Below are positions 17,531-26,195 of a DNA stretch of 64,000 bases, piece by piece (position 1 is the first letter of the stretch; the number at the start of each line of letters is the position of its first letter). The stretch comes from Corynebacterium occultum. GTDB lineage: Bacteria; Actinomycetota; Actinomycetes; Mycobacteriales; Mycobacteriaceae. The translations under genes were made by a program, and so were the position numbers. The notes under the pieces were generated by a model, which saw only the letters and a program-made list of their open reading frames with translations, was not told the DNA's origin and made no database searches. Where the stretch lies: positions 2,356,001 to 2,420,000 of the forward strand of contig NZ_CP046455.1 in assembly GCF_009734425.1 (NCBI RefSeq), given 5' to 3'.

Positions 17531-18517
17531 TCACAGCAGGCCCGCGAGGAGTTCATCCGAGCGGGCCTGTCCTACTTCATCCCACATCCCGCCGGTGAGC
17601 ACGACCTCCTCCACCCCGGTGAATTCCAGCAGATCCGCCAACTGGGCACCCACCTCACCCTGGGTGCCGTAGACGGCAGAGCTGATGTTGGCCTCGATTC
17701 TTTCCCGGTCCCGCGGGGACACCAGATCCAGATTCAGCTCCGTTGCAGACTGCAGGGGTTCAAAGGTGCCGCTGCGTCGTGACATGGCCAAGGCCCAGGC
17801 CTCCGGCAGCAGCAACTGCCGGGCCTCCTCCCTGCTGTCGGCCACCGCAATATTGGCGGCGATGATCGCATGGGGTGTGTCCAGCATGGCGGAGGGACGG
17901 AAGTGCCGGCGATAATTCTCCAACCCCTCATGCCTGGTGGTGTCACGTTGAAAGAGTTTGGGACCCCCGACAATGACACCCAGGCCGGCTTCTGCCGCAG
18001 CCTTGATGGAGTGGCTGTTGGCCAGCACATAGAGCGGTGGTACCTGCCTGAGTTCCGGCATGGCACGCACCGTGCCCCTGCCCTGCAGAAAATCCTTGAG
18101 CTCTGCCAGCTCCGCCGGGAAGTTCCCATCGGCGTCATCTGCCTGGTGCAGTGCCTGACGAACCTTAGGGGTGAAGCCGAGGGAGCGACCGATCCCGGCG
18201 TCGATACGCCCCGGGAAGAGTGCCGCCAGGGTGAGGATCTGCTCCGCGATCACCAGAGGTTGGTGGGCCGCCATCATGATCCCGGCGGTACCGACCCGGA
18301 TGGTGCTGGTTGCCGCAGCCACGGCGGTGGCCAGCAGGGTCGGGGTGGATCCGGCGATACCGGGCACACCATGATGTTCGGCGAGCAGGAAACGGTGGTA
18401 CCCCAACGTCTCCGCCTGTTGTGCCCGAGCCACCGCAGAATGCAGGGCGGAGGTATCATCAGCGCCCTTACGGAGATTCGCGCGGTCGAGTATGGACAGC
18501 TGTAAGGAGGAAGCCAT
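17531..18517 (-). CDS. LLM-class flavin-dependent oxidoreductase (MsnO8 family)
   Basis: A 328-residue luciferase-like TIM barrel. Hallmarks are the N-terminal LSILDRANL, the FLLAEHHGVPGIAGS segment, IRVGTAGIMM, FPGRIDAGIGRSLGF and the C-terminal EVVLTGGMWD. Such enzymes use reduced FMN (or F420) to oxidise small substrates; the substrate is unknown. The true start is the ATG at 18517 (MASSLQLS) with GGGGG just upstream; an open frame of 40 codons before it overlaps the upstream gene. It lies 49 bases downstream of the Fes-like esterase and may be the last gene of the siderophore operon, which would suggest a role in iron release, but this is inference. Confidence 0.88.
   Translation of the reverse strand: MASSLQLSILDRANLRKGADDTSALHSAVARAQQAETLGYHRFLLAEHHGVPGIAGSTPTLLATAVAAATSTIRVGTAGIMMAAHQPLVIAEQILTLAALFPGRIDAGIGRSLGFTPKVRQALHQADDADGNFPAELAELKDFLQGRGTVRAMPELRQVPPLYVLANSHSIKAAAEAGLGVIVGGPKLFQRDTTRHEGLENYRRHFRPSAMLDTPHAIIAANIAVADSREEARQLLLPEAWALAMSRRSGTFEPLQSATELNLDLVSPRDRERIEANISSAVYGTQGEVGAQLADLLEFTGVEEVVLTGGMWDEVGQARSDELLAGLL
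17537..17569 (-). terminator. Hairpin overlapping the 3' end of the LLM gene
   Basis: CAGGCCCGC (17537-17545) pairs with GCGGGCCTG (17561-17569). The stem lies inside the last codons of the gene. The downstream sequence has only a weak T-run, so efficiency is uncertain. It could stop transcription from both sides. Confidence 0.4.
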
Positions 18518-18566
18518 ACCCCCATCATGCCTGTTGAACTCGGCGCAGCTCCCTCCGGTGCCTGCC

Positions 18567-19856
18567 CTAGAGGTGCAGGTGGGTGGTGGTCGCCACCAGT
18601 GCCTCCGGGAGGGCCTGCTGCCACCACAGCACTTCATGCCCAGCGGAGAACTGGCGGTGTTCGATCAACGTCCCCTCGATCTCCAGGAGGGCGGCGGCAT
18701 GACGGACATCATCAGCCAGATCCCATTCCAGCAGACCATTGTGCAGCACCAAGGGTGTAGGCGCCTGCCCCTTTCCTTCACGAGCGGCCTTGACCGCTGC
18801 GGCACGCTCCCGGAACCACTGCCCGCGGTGCTCCCGGAACTGTCCACCGATGGGCCACCAGAGGGAGGGTGATTGGGCGATACCGGCGGCCACCAGGTCC
18901 GGATGGAAGGTAGTGGCCCGCATCGCGAAAAGCCCACCCAGACTCTGGCCGCAGATGATCAGCGGGGACTTCTCCCCCACCCCACCGGCCGCCGATATGG
19001 TGAGCAGGAACTGGCGAATCTGCTCGGGGGTGCCCAGGTAGTCCAATTGGCGCTGCCGGGGTCCACCCGATTCCAGCAGGAGCACATGCATGGGTGGCAG
19101 GTGTCCACTTTCCATCTCCGCCAACAGGGCCGGCAGGATCGGGTACTGACGCTGCCACACCTCCCCGTCCAGGAAGAGACAGGTGGGGCCGTCCTCCGGT
19201 GCCTCAGGGTGGGACCAGCGATGCAGCGTCAGCTCAATCCCGTTGGCCACGCTCGACACGCTGCTGCTTTCCACCCTCAGCTCCGCTCCGGGACGCTCCC
19301 CCTGATCAAGGCGAAAGGTGGTGGCGGCAGGCCCCCTCCCCACCGCCTGGGCCACCGTGCCACGCTTTGCCTGCGCGGTTTCCCGGGCATGGGGGTCCCC
19401 ACAGAGTCCGGCACGCAGGCGCGCGAGGTAGGGGCGGTCCGCCCCGGTGTGCAGTTTCGGGGTCCGGAGAGCTTCCGGCAGGACCAGGAACTGGTAGCCA
19501 CCGATCCAGTCCTCGGGGAGACTGAGGGTGAGAACATGCAGGTCGGTGCCGGGGAGCTGCGCCATGAGGGTGTCCCCGGGATCGAGGATGTCATTCAGCC
19601 GGTTGCTCTGCAGTAGTACACCGTGCGGTGCCTGCCCCTGCCAGGCGAAGGTCACCAGCACCTGTCCGGCTTCCTCAGCATCCTCCAACACCGGGGTTCC
19701 CCCAGCCAGGAACTCCGCCACCAGCTCGGTCGCACTTTCCCCGGCAGCCAGGCGGCGCTGCAACTCCACCAGCGCAGGTGACTGTGCCTGGGGCAGCGAC
19801 CAGGGACGCAGGGTGTGCGGCGGGGTGACCTGGGCTGCCTGAGGGTCCTGATTCAC
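18567..19856 (-). CDS. fes: Enterochelin esterase-like siderophore hydrolase
   Basis: A 429-residue protein of the Fes type. The N-terminal beta-sandwich domain (about 30-190) includes VTFAWQGQAPHGVLL and WIGGYQFLVLP. A C-terminal alpha/beta-hydrolase domain (about 215-425) has the nucleophile elbow GQSLGG and a late histidine in FSAGHEVLWW. Fes hydrolyses ferric catecholate tri-esters in the cytoplasm, releasing iron. It overlaps the ATPase gene by four bases (19853-19856), so it is translationally coupled to the uptake system, supporting a catecholate-type substrate. No siderophore biosynthesis genes are in the window. Confidence 0.87.
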   Translation of the reverse strand: MNQDPQAAQVTPPHTLRPWSLPQAQSPALVELQRRLAAGESATELVAEFLAGGTPVLEDAEEAGQVLVTFAWQGQAPHGVLLQSNRLNDILDPGDTLMAQLPGTDLHVLTLSLPEDWIGGYQFLVLPEALRTPKLHTGADRPYLARLRAGLCGDPHARETAQAKRGTVAQAVGRGPAATTFRLDQGERPGAELRVESSSVSSVANGIELTLHRWSHPEAPEDGPTCLFLDGEVWQRQYPILPALLAEMESGHLPPMHVLLLESGGPRQRQLDYLGTPEQIRQFLLTISAAGGVGEKSPLIICGQSLGGLFAMRATTFHPDLVAAGIAQSPSLWWPIGGQFREHRGQWFRERAAAVKAAREGKGQAPTPLVLHNGLLEWDLADDVRHAAALLEIEGTLIEHRQFSAGHEVLWWQQALPEALVATTTHLHL

Positions 19857-20677
19857 CGGGTCGGAGCTTCCTCGGTGGGCACGATCATGGGGCGACCGGT
19901 CACCGGGTCCGGGATGCAGATCGACTTGATGCCGTAGACCTCCTCCATCAGCTCAGCGGTGACGATGTCCTCCGGCAGCCCCTCGGTGATCACCCTGCCA
20001 TCCTTCATCACGATCAGGTGGGTGGCGTAGCGGAAAGCCAGGTTGAGGTCATGCAGCACCGCCACCAGGGTGTAGTCCCCGGTGTTGTGGAGACGACGGC
20101 AGAGGTTGAGTACCTCCAGCTGATGGGTGATGTCGAGGTAGGTGGTCGGTTCATCCAGCAGCAGCAACGGGGTTTCCTGCGCCAGCACCAGGGAGAGCCA
20201 GACCCGCTGCCGCTGGCCGCCGGAAAGCTCATCAACCTTGCGGTCCCGCAGTTCACTGACACCGGTGGCCTCAAGGGCGGCGTTGATGGCGGTGTCATCG
20301 GTGGCGGACCACTGCCGCAGCATGGACTGGTGCGGGTAACGGCCCCGGGCCACCAGATCGCGGACGGTGATGCCGGAGGGGCTGACCGAGCTCTGCGGTA
20401 GCAGGCCGAGTCGCTTGGCGACGTCCCGGGAGGGCTGGGTGGCGATGTCCCGGCCGTCGAGAAGCACGGTGCCGGCCTTGGGGCTCAGCAACCGCGCCAG
20501 GGAACGCAGGAGGGTGGATTTGCCGCAGGCGTTGGGGCCGATGATCACGGTGAAGGAACGGTCCGGGATCGAGACATTGAGCCCCTGGCTGACAGTGTGG
20601 TTGTCATAGCCCAGCACCACGTCGACCGCCTGCAGCGGGTCCTGCACCGGGGTGTGTTTGAGTGCCAGTTCTTCCAT
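19853..20677 (-). CDS. Ferric-siderophore ABC transporter ATPase (FepC/FhuC type)
   Basis: A 274-residue ATPase with Walker A GPNACGKST, signature LSGGQRQRVWLSLVL, Walker B LLLLDEPTTYLD and H-loop VAVLHDLNLA. This pattern is typical of the iron-siderophore/B12 importer class. The ATG at 20677 (MEELALKH) has AAAGGA seven bases upstream; a GTG at 20713 would add twelve residues and overlap the permease stop. It sits between the permease (32 bases upstream) and the esterase (overlap). Confidence 0.93.
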   Translation of the reverse strand: MEELALKHTPVQDPLQAVDVVLGYDNHTVSQGLNVSIPDRSFTVIIGPNACGKSTLLRSLARLLSPKAGTVLLDGRDIATQPSRDVAKRLGLLPQSSVSPSGITVRDLVARGRYPHQSMLRQWSATDDTAINAALEATGVSELRDRKVDELSGGQRQRVWLSLVLAQETPLLLLDEPTTYLDITHQLEVLNLCRRLHNTGDYTLVAVLHDLNLAFRYATHLIVMKDGRVITEGLPEDIVTAELMEEVYGIKSICIPDPVTGRPMIVPTEEAPTR

Positions 20678-20709
20678 GTGGGGGTCCTTTCGGGAAAAGT
20701 GAAACTGCA

Positions 20710-21771
20710 TCACACCGCCTTTTGTCGGCTGAGCAGCAGAAGAAGATAAAGCCCACCGATCAGACCGGTGGTAAGGCCCACCGGCATGGCGATGTTGACC
20801 GGCAGATGCACCGACACCAGGTCAGCGGCGACCAGCAGAACAGCACCCACCAGGGCTGAGGAGATGACCTGCACCTTGGCGGCGCGGGTCAGTTGGCGCA
20901 CCAGCTGCGGCGCAGCCAGCGCAATGAAGGCGATCGGGCCGGCGGCCGCCACCGCCGCCGCAGTCAGGGCGACACCCAGAACCATGGTGGCCAGACGCAC
21001 CTTCTCGGTGTTGACCCCCAACTGCTGAGCCTGATCATCGCCCATCTCGAGGACATCGAGACTCCGACTCAACCAGATCAGCAGCGGCAGTGCAATCAAC
21101 AGCGTGAGCAACACCGGCATGGCATCCGACCAGGCCCGGGAGTTCAGCGAACCAGACAACCAGATCCGGGCCTTGACCGTCAGATCCAACTCCCCGTACG
21201 CCAGCACCATGGTGTTGACCGCACTGAGCATCGCACCCACACCAATGCCGATGAGCACCAACCGACTGCCGCCACTGCTGCCCCGCTTCCGGGACAACAG
21301 GTACACCACCAGCGCGGTGATCATGCCGGTGGTCACCGCGGCCAGGGCCGTGGCGGTGGAACCGCGGTCGAAGAACACGATCTGCACCACCGCCCCGGTC
21401 GCGGCCCCGGTGGTGAAACCGATGATGTCCGGGGAGCCCAGCGCATTACGGGACACTGACTGGAAGACACAACCGGCCGCACCCAACGCCAGGCCCACCG
21501 TAATCCCGGTGACAACCCGGGGCAGGCGGATATCCCAGATGATCTTCTCGGTGCGCGCCTCCCCAGCCTGATGCCCGAGGGCCGCGAATATCTCCCCGAA
21601 ACCCAGGGTGATGCTGCCCGAGGCCAGGGAACCCAGCGTCAGGCCCAGGAGTGCGGCCAACAGCACCACCCCCAGGATCAGGGTGCGGCGGCTGGTGCCC
21701 AGATGGGCGCGGCCGAACCGCAGCCGCAGCATGCCCGGTGCCGCACGTTCTCGGGTGTCAGTGCTGATCAC
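20710..21771 (-). CDS. FecCD-family siderophore permease (second)
   Basis: A 353-residue polytopic protein with about nine to ten helices and the FecCD signatures RLPRVVTGITVGLALGAAG, GSPDIIGFTTGA, LGVNTEKVRL and the coupling loop GPIAFIALAAPQLVRQLT that contacts the ATPase. It should form a heterodimer with the permease encoded just upstream, whose stop overlaps its start by four bases (ATGA). It belongs to the siderophore operon. Confidence 0.93.
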   Translation of the reverse strand: MISTDTRERAAPGMLRLRFGRAHLGTSRRTLILGVVLLAALLGLTLGSLASGSITLGFGEIFAALGHQAGEARTEKIIWDIRLPRVVTGITVGLALGAAGCVFQSVSRNALGSPDIIGFTTGAATGAVVQIVFFDRGSTATALAAVTTGMITALVVYLLSRKRGSSGGSRLVLIGIGVGAMLSAVNTMVLAYGELDLTVKARIWLSGSLNSRAWSDAMPVLLTLLIALPLLIWLSRSLDVLEMGDDQAQQLGVNTEKVRLATMVLGVALTAAAVAAAGPIAFIALAAPQLVRQLTRAAKVQVISSALVGAVLLVAADLVSVHLPVNIAMPVGLTTGLIGGLYLLLLLSRQKAV

Positions 21772-22913
21772 AGGCCAGCCACCTTGCCACGTCGGACCAG
21801 CAGAATGAAGAAGGGTGCCCCAATCAGGGCCGTCATGATGCCCGCTCCCAGCTCACCGGGAAAGACCACCACCCGGCCGAGAATATCCGCCAACAGCAGC
21901 ACCAGTGCAGCGATCAGCGCAGAATAGGGCAGCAACCAGCGGTGATCGGGTCCCACCAGGTAACGGGCGATATGCGGTGCCGCCAGACCGACAAAGGCGA
22001 TCGGCCCGACCGCTGCGGTGGCCGCACCCGCCAAAATGAGTATCGCCAGGTTAGTACCCGACCAGGTCAGGCGGATATTCACCCCGAGTGAGGCAGCCAA
22101 GTCCGTACCCAGCGACACCGAATTCAAAGGTCCGCTGAGCCAGAGGCAGAGTACTGCGCCGAAGAGCAACGAAGCAGCCACCACCGGCAGGGACTCCCAG
22201 CCGCGGCCCTCCAGGGAACCCGTCATCCAGGAGCGGAAGGAATCATAGATCCCCTCCGGATCCGCGAGCACCATGATCGTGGTCAGAGACTGCACCATCA
22301 CCGAGAGCCCGGCCCCTGCCAGAACCAGACGCACCGGGTTGACACCCTGCTCCCCCGCCCGCCCCAGGCGATGCACGATCACCGAGGCGATGCCGGCACC
22401 CAGGAAAGCGAACCAGACGTAGACGAAGATGCTGGCGGCACCCGTGAAGGCCAGACCCAGCACCACACCTGCGGCGGCGCCGGCGTTGACCCCCAGAGTG
22501 CCGGGTTCTGCCAGAGCATTGCGGGTCAGGGACTGCATCAGCGCACCGGCCAGACCCAGACAGGCCCCGGCCAGCACCGCGAGAATGGTACGCGGCAGGC
22601 GCAGTTCCCGGATGATCAGGTGCTCATCATCGCCTGCCTGGAAGTTCCGGAGGGCGTCGATGACCACAGTCGGCTCAATGACCCGGGAGCCGACCATCAG
22701 ACTCAACACCGCCAGCGGCAGGATCAGCACCGCCAGAATGATCAGCCCCAGGGAACGGAAACCGGCCCGTCCCGCGCCCTGGGTCGCCGGGCTTGCGGGG
22801 GCGTCGATAAGCGAGTTACGGGGGCTGCGGGGGTTGGCGGCAAATCCTGCTGCCCCGGGGGCCGAGAAAGTCTCGGAGCCCGGGGCAGCAGGATGTTGAG
22901 GATGGGGGGACAC
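21768..22913 (-). CDS. FecCD-family siderophore permease (first)
   Basis: A 381-residue permease with signatures RLPRTILAVLAGACLGLAG, AEPGTLGVNAGA, LGVNIRLTW and GPIAFVGLAAPHIARYLVG. It has an unusually long (about 55 residue) Ala/Pro/Gly-rich cytoplasmic tail before the first helix. Within that tail the DNA forms a strong hairpin (22,845-22,893) and contains a copy of the dispersed word GGGGGCGTCGATAAGC (22,797-22,812). GTG start at 22913, 27 bases after the binding-protein stop; the ribosome site is poor. No in-frame start codon lies between the hairpin and the first helix, so translation through it seems required. Confidence 0.9.
   Translation of the reverse strand: MSPHPQHPAAPGSETFSAPGAAGFAANPRSPRNSLIDAPASPATQGAGRAGFRSLGLIILAVLILPLAVLSLMVGSRVIEPTVVIDALRNFQAGDDEHLIIRELRLPRTILAVLAGACLGLAGALMQSLTRNALAEPGTLGVNAGAAAGVVLGLAFTGAASIFVYVWFAFLGAGIASVIVHRLGRAGEQGVNPVRLVLAGAGLSVMVQSLTTIMVLADPEGIYDSFRSWMTGSLEGRGWESLPVVAASLLFGAVLCLWLSGPLNSVSLGTDLAASLGVNIRLTWSGTNLAILILAGAATAAVGPIAFVGLAAPHIARYLVGPDHRWLLPYSALIAALVLLLADILGRVVVFPGELGAGIMTALIGAPFFILLVRRGKVAGL
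22797..22893. repeat. Palindromic insert at the 5' end of the permease gene
   Basis: TCCTGCTGCCCCGGG (22845-22859) is exactly complementary to 22879-22893. Inside it CCGAGA (22862-22867) pairs with TCTCGG (22871-22876) around a three-base loop, giving about 21 base pairs with one two-base internal mismatch. The dispersed word lies 32 bases away at 22797-22812. The element encodes the low-complexity tail of the permease, suggesting an inserted palindromic unit or an intercistronic mRNA stabiliser/attenuator. Confidence 0.6.
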
Positions 22914-22940
22914 TACTTAAATTCGGCTTTCCACAACGGC

Positions 22941-23981
22941 TCAGGAGAGTGCGGCGACGACAGCGTCGACGATCTCACGGCCGGAGAAGGGGTCCACGCG
23001 GAAGGAATTCTCACCCAGCGGGTAGACGGCATCGTTCTGCACCGCCGGAAGGTTCGCCAGGACAGCTTCCCCCTTGAACTCATCGACGGTCTGCTCGGTG
23101 CCGCGGAGCAGGAAGACGGCGTCACCGGTGGCGGACTGGGAGAGGTTTTCGAAGCTGACGAAGGCGAAGTCGGAACGCTTCTGCTCACTGGTGTCCAGAT
23201 CCTCCGGAGCCTCGACGATGCTCAGTCCCAGGGCCTCCAACAGCTCAGCGTGCGGACCGGTGACCTTGCCGATGCCCTGATCCCCACCCGGGCCGTTATA
23301 GGAGACGATGGACACGCCACCCTCCGGGGCCTGGATCTTCTCGGCACCGGCGGCGACATAGTCATCGAACTCGGCGATGGCCTCCTCGGCCTCTGTCTCC
23401 AGGCCCAGAGCCTCACCCAGCTCAGTGGCCAGTTCCTGCCAGGTCTGCTTGGAATAGTCCACCGCGATGGTCGGGAATTCCGCGGAAATCTCCTCATACT
23501 GGTCAGCGACGGAGTCATTGCCGGAGACCGAGAGAATCACCAGATCCGGGTCGGCGGCGATCAGGGATTCCATGTCGAACTCGAGGCTGTCATAGAGCAC
23601 CTCAACGTTTCGCTCATCTGCGATATCAGCCCACTGGGTGAAAAAACCCTTGTCATCGGTCATCCCACTGACACCGGCGGCAGCACTGGCGGCCAGCGGG
23701 GCATCCATCGCGAGCATGATGCCGGTGATGGAGAGGGCGGTGTTGGCGATCCGCTCCGGCTTCTCCTCGATGACGGTCTCCCCCAGCTCATGGGTAACGG
23801 TGCGGGGCCAGGTGCCCTGCTCATCGGAGCTGTCCGAATCCCCGCTGCTGTCGGTGACGGTGGCGGTGTTTTCCTCGGCGGTGTTCTCCTCAGCAGAGCA
23901 GGACACCAGGGCCAGTGCGGTGATGCCCGCCAGTGCTGCGGCGAGGATCTTTCGGGTCGAAGTGCTCAAGAAGAACTCCAT
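22941..23981 (-). CDS. Siderophore-binding lipoprotein (FepB/FecB type)
   Basis: A 346-residue periplasmic-type binding protein. The signal peptide ends in a lipobox (LVSC, Cys28), so it is anchored outside the membrane. A short acidic, repeat-like linker (AEEN twice) follows, then the class III binding fold: ...EKPERIANTALSITGIMLAMD, DPDLVILSVSGND and the C-terminal half with GIGKVTGPHAELLEALG. It captures the ferric siderophore for the two FecCD permeases. First gene of the operon; a DtxR-type half-site overlaps its promoter region at 24,051-24,069. Confidence 0.92.
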   Translation of the reverse strand: MEFFLSTSTRKILAAALAGITALALVSCSAEENTAEENTATVTDSSGDSDSSDEQGTWPRTVTHELGETVIEEKPERIANTALSITGIMLAMDAPLAASAAAGVSGMTDDKGFFTQWADIADERNVEVLYDSLEFDMESLIAADPDLVILSVSGNDSVADQYEEISAEFPTIAVDYSKQTWQELATELGEALGLETEAEEAIAEFDDYVAAGAEKIQAPEGGVSIVSYNGPGGDQGIGKVTGPHAELLEALGLSIVEAPEDLDTSEQKRSDFAFVSFENLSQSATGDAVFLLRGTEQTVDEFKGEAVLANLPAVQNDAVYPLGENSFRVDPFSGREIVDAVVAALS

Positions 23982-24050
23982 TCTCGATGGGAGACAACGT
24001 GGAATGAGGGCCTCCCACTCGGCACAACAGCCCGCAGGAGGCGAACGTCG

Positions 24051-24069
24051 TTAGGTTAGCATTGGCTCA
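24051..24069 (-). promoter_or_regulatory. DtxR-type iron box upstream of the siderophore operon
   Basis: TTAGGTTAG at 24051-24059 matches one half of the 19-bp corynebacterial DtxR consensus exactly; the other half (CATTGGCTCA) is degenerate. It lies 70-90 bases before the lipoprotein start. Repression under iron-replete conditions is expected from established DtxR biology. Confidence 0.6.
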
Positions 24070-24230
24070 CCAAATCTGGGCAAAGTAAGCCACAATGCCA
24101 TACCTCAGGGACCCCGCTCACACCCAGGACCAAATGCTCGAGAGGGCAACCCTCTCCATCAAATGGGACACCAAGGGGTCAGATCCCCGGTCAAAATGCC
24201 TGAACCTCGGTCAAACTGAGGGAGATGTGA
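24070..24230. other. Gene-free stretch with short repeats, possible mobile-element remnant
   Basis: No gene is seen. The stretch holds GAGAGGG-CAA-CCCTCTC (24140-24156), a small GGGG...CCCC hairpin and two CGGTCAAA copies about 20 bases apart. The phrase TGTCCCATTTGA (complement) resembles ends of some insertion sequences, but no inverted-repeat pair or transposase is present. Confidence 0.3.
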
Positions 24231-24284
24231 AAATAAAAATACCCTCCCACCTGCCCCCATGTTGGGGGAAAGCAGGGAGGGTAT
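24231..24284 (-). terminator. Terminator of the L,D-transpeptidase gene
   Basis: ATACCCTCCC (24239-24248) pairs with GGGAGGGTAT (24275-24284), with an inner CCCCC/GGGGG pairing. On the minus strand TTTTTATTTT follows the stem. Confidence 0.85.
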
Positions 24285-24334
24285 CCCAAACGCGCGGAAC
24301 CCGAACTCAACCCTTTGTTCCGGATTTCACCGCT

Positions 24335-25537
24335 CTACCAGGCAGAGGTTTCGTCGACGTTGCCCTTACCCCAGACCGACCAGGGAATATTCCAATCGCC
24401 CAGCCCGTCATATCCGGAGAGGGTCTCACCCACGGTGTTCTTCACGGTGACAATGTCGCCACGTTTGACCACATCCTGGAACCAGGCGGCAGCCTCAGTG
24501 GAGACATTGATGCAACCATGGGAGGTGTTGCTGTGCCCCTGCTGTCCCACCGACCAGGGAGCCGCGTGAACATAGATGCCGGAGTAGGACATCTGGGTGG
24601 CGTAATCCACCATGGTGCTATATCCACCCTGGTCATAGCCCAGCCCGAAGGTGGTGGAGTCCATCAGCAGCTGCTCATATTCATCGCCGATGATATAGGT
24701 GCCATTCGGGGTTGCCCAGGTGGCGTTATCGCGGCCCAGGGAAACCGGAATGGTGCGCAGTGCCTCACCATTGCGGTAGACCGTCATGGTTTTGGTGTTG
24801 TCATCGATCTCAGTGATCACCCGGTCACCGATGGTGAAGTTGGTGGCGTTGTCTTCGCCGCCGTAATAGCCATTGCCGAGATCAACACCGTAGATATCAG
24901 CGGTGACGGAAACCTTCGTGCCCGGCTCCCAGTACTCGGCGGGGCGCCAACGAACCTCAGAATTATTGAGCCAGAAGAATTCGCCCTCAACCGCCGGCTC
25001 GGTCTTGACCTCGATGGCATCCTGCGCGGCCTGTCGATCATCGACCGGATTGGCGAAACGGAAACCAATGGCCTGGCCGACACCGACAGTGGAGTCCGCC
25101 AACGGGGAAAGAGCCACCCCGGAGGTGGCTACCGGAGTTGCAGTCTGGAAAGTGATGCTAGTGCTTTCGCCCCGAGCGTCAGTGACCGCCACCGTGTAGG
25201 TGCGGCTATAACCGAGTTCCTCAGTGGTGGTCCAGCTACGACCATCTGAGGCGAGCTCAGCCTCAACCTGACCGCCCTCCTCATTGGTCATGGTGACCTT
25301 CTCCAGGCCACTCTCAGACTCGACGGTTATGGGAACACCGGGGCTGATGTCGGTGGCGCCATCCTTCACGGAGAACTGCGGTGGAGAATAGGTGTCGGCC
25401 ACATGAGCACCGGAGGTATCGGCGGCCCCAGAGTCACCATCACGATCAATGGTGCATCCCACCAGCAATAGCGAAGACGCCGCCACAGCCGCCATCATCT
25501 GACGGAATCCGCGCGACACCTGTACCCGCTTCGCCAT
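24335..25537 (-). CDS. L,D-transpeptidase lipoprotein (Ig-like domains plus YkuD)
   Basis: A 400-residue exported lipoprotein: signal peptide with lipobox LLVGC, two beta-sandwich (bacterial Ig-like) domains (about 50-250), and a YkuD catalytic domain at about 255-380. The catalytic motif is [19 protein letters not shown] followed by INV, with the nucleophilic cysteine near residue 343. It forms 3-3 cross-links in peptidoglycan, as in mycobacterial LdtMt2, whose layout it shares. The frame is open 31 codons further upstream; the ATG at 25537 (MAKRVQVS) is chosen because it places a normal signal peptide and has GGAG upstream. Confidence 0.92.
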   Translation of the reverse strand: MAKRVQVSRGFRQMMAAVAASSLLLVGCTIDRDGDSGAADTSGAHVADTYSPPQFSVKDGATDISPGVPITVESESGLEKVTMTNEEGGQVEAELASDGRSWTTTEELGYSRTYTVAVTDARGESTSITFQTATPVATSGVALSPLADSTVGVGQAIGFRFANPVDDRQAAQDAIEVKTEPAVEGEFFWLNNSEVRWRPAEYWEPGTKVSVTADIYGVDLGNGYYGGEDNATNFTIGDRVITEIDDNTKTMTVYRNGEALRTIPVSLGRDNATWATPNGTYIIGDEYEQLLMDSTTFGLGYDQGGYSTMVDYATQMSYSGIYVHAAPWSVGQQGHSNTSHGCINVSTEAAAWFQDVVKRGDIVTVKNTVGETLSGYDGLGDWNIPWSVWGKGNVDETSAW

Positions 25538-26195
25538 AATCTCCACACTTTCACTCATTATTGACACTGAGACCAACATATCGGCCTCAACCGACAATGA
25601 CTCCACAAACACATTAGAAACACCTGACATTAATACAATCGTTGTAAAGTCAACAATGTTTCATCTCCACTTCAGGGAGATCAGAAATAAACATGGGAAT
25701 TCGGACACTCCAAAGCAAAAACACCTTGTGACCTAAGCCATTGAGCCATAAATTGGGCCGCAAAATTACCGGTCCGACTTTCCGCGCCCACGCGTCAATT
25801 CCTGCGCCATAATCGAGGCATCATCCCACCCATCACCTTAACTGATTAAAGGCTGAGAACCTTACCGGGAACACGTCCCCTGAAGGGATCTGAGATTTAA
25901 AGCACCGAAGGGGCGACTCCTGCCCGGAAAGGAACATTTCCCAGGCAGGGTTAGAGGGATCTGGGCAGGGATGCATTCCCCGGCAAATCTCCGAAACGCG
26001 GATTGGGCACAATTTCCCCGGGGGGTGTTCGAATGTGCATTTGTTCACAATTTGCCGAACGGGTGCCCCTTCAGATCATCTTCCCACATGGTCTTATGTA
26101 GCTGAACCGCCCCCAGTGTGGTGGGCATGTCCGGGCCATGCCCCAGCTTCGATATCGAACACACATTCCATGCACGAGCCTGCCCAGGAACACCT
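25538..26195. other. 658-base gene-free, AT-richer intergenic region
   Basis: No credible gene is present; the small minus-strand frame at 25,833-26,048 lacks a start signal and family features. Base composition is visibly more AT-rich than the rest. A perfect palindrome TACAA-TCG-TTGTA sits at 25634-25646, upstream of the L,D-transpeptidase, and could be an operator. The stretch separates that gene from an HNH-endonuclease remnant. Confidence 0.4.

Noticed and set aside
25833..26048. A 71-codon minus-strand frame in the AT-richer gap
   Set aside because: No ribosome site, no -10 near the start, and unremarkable composition.
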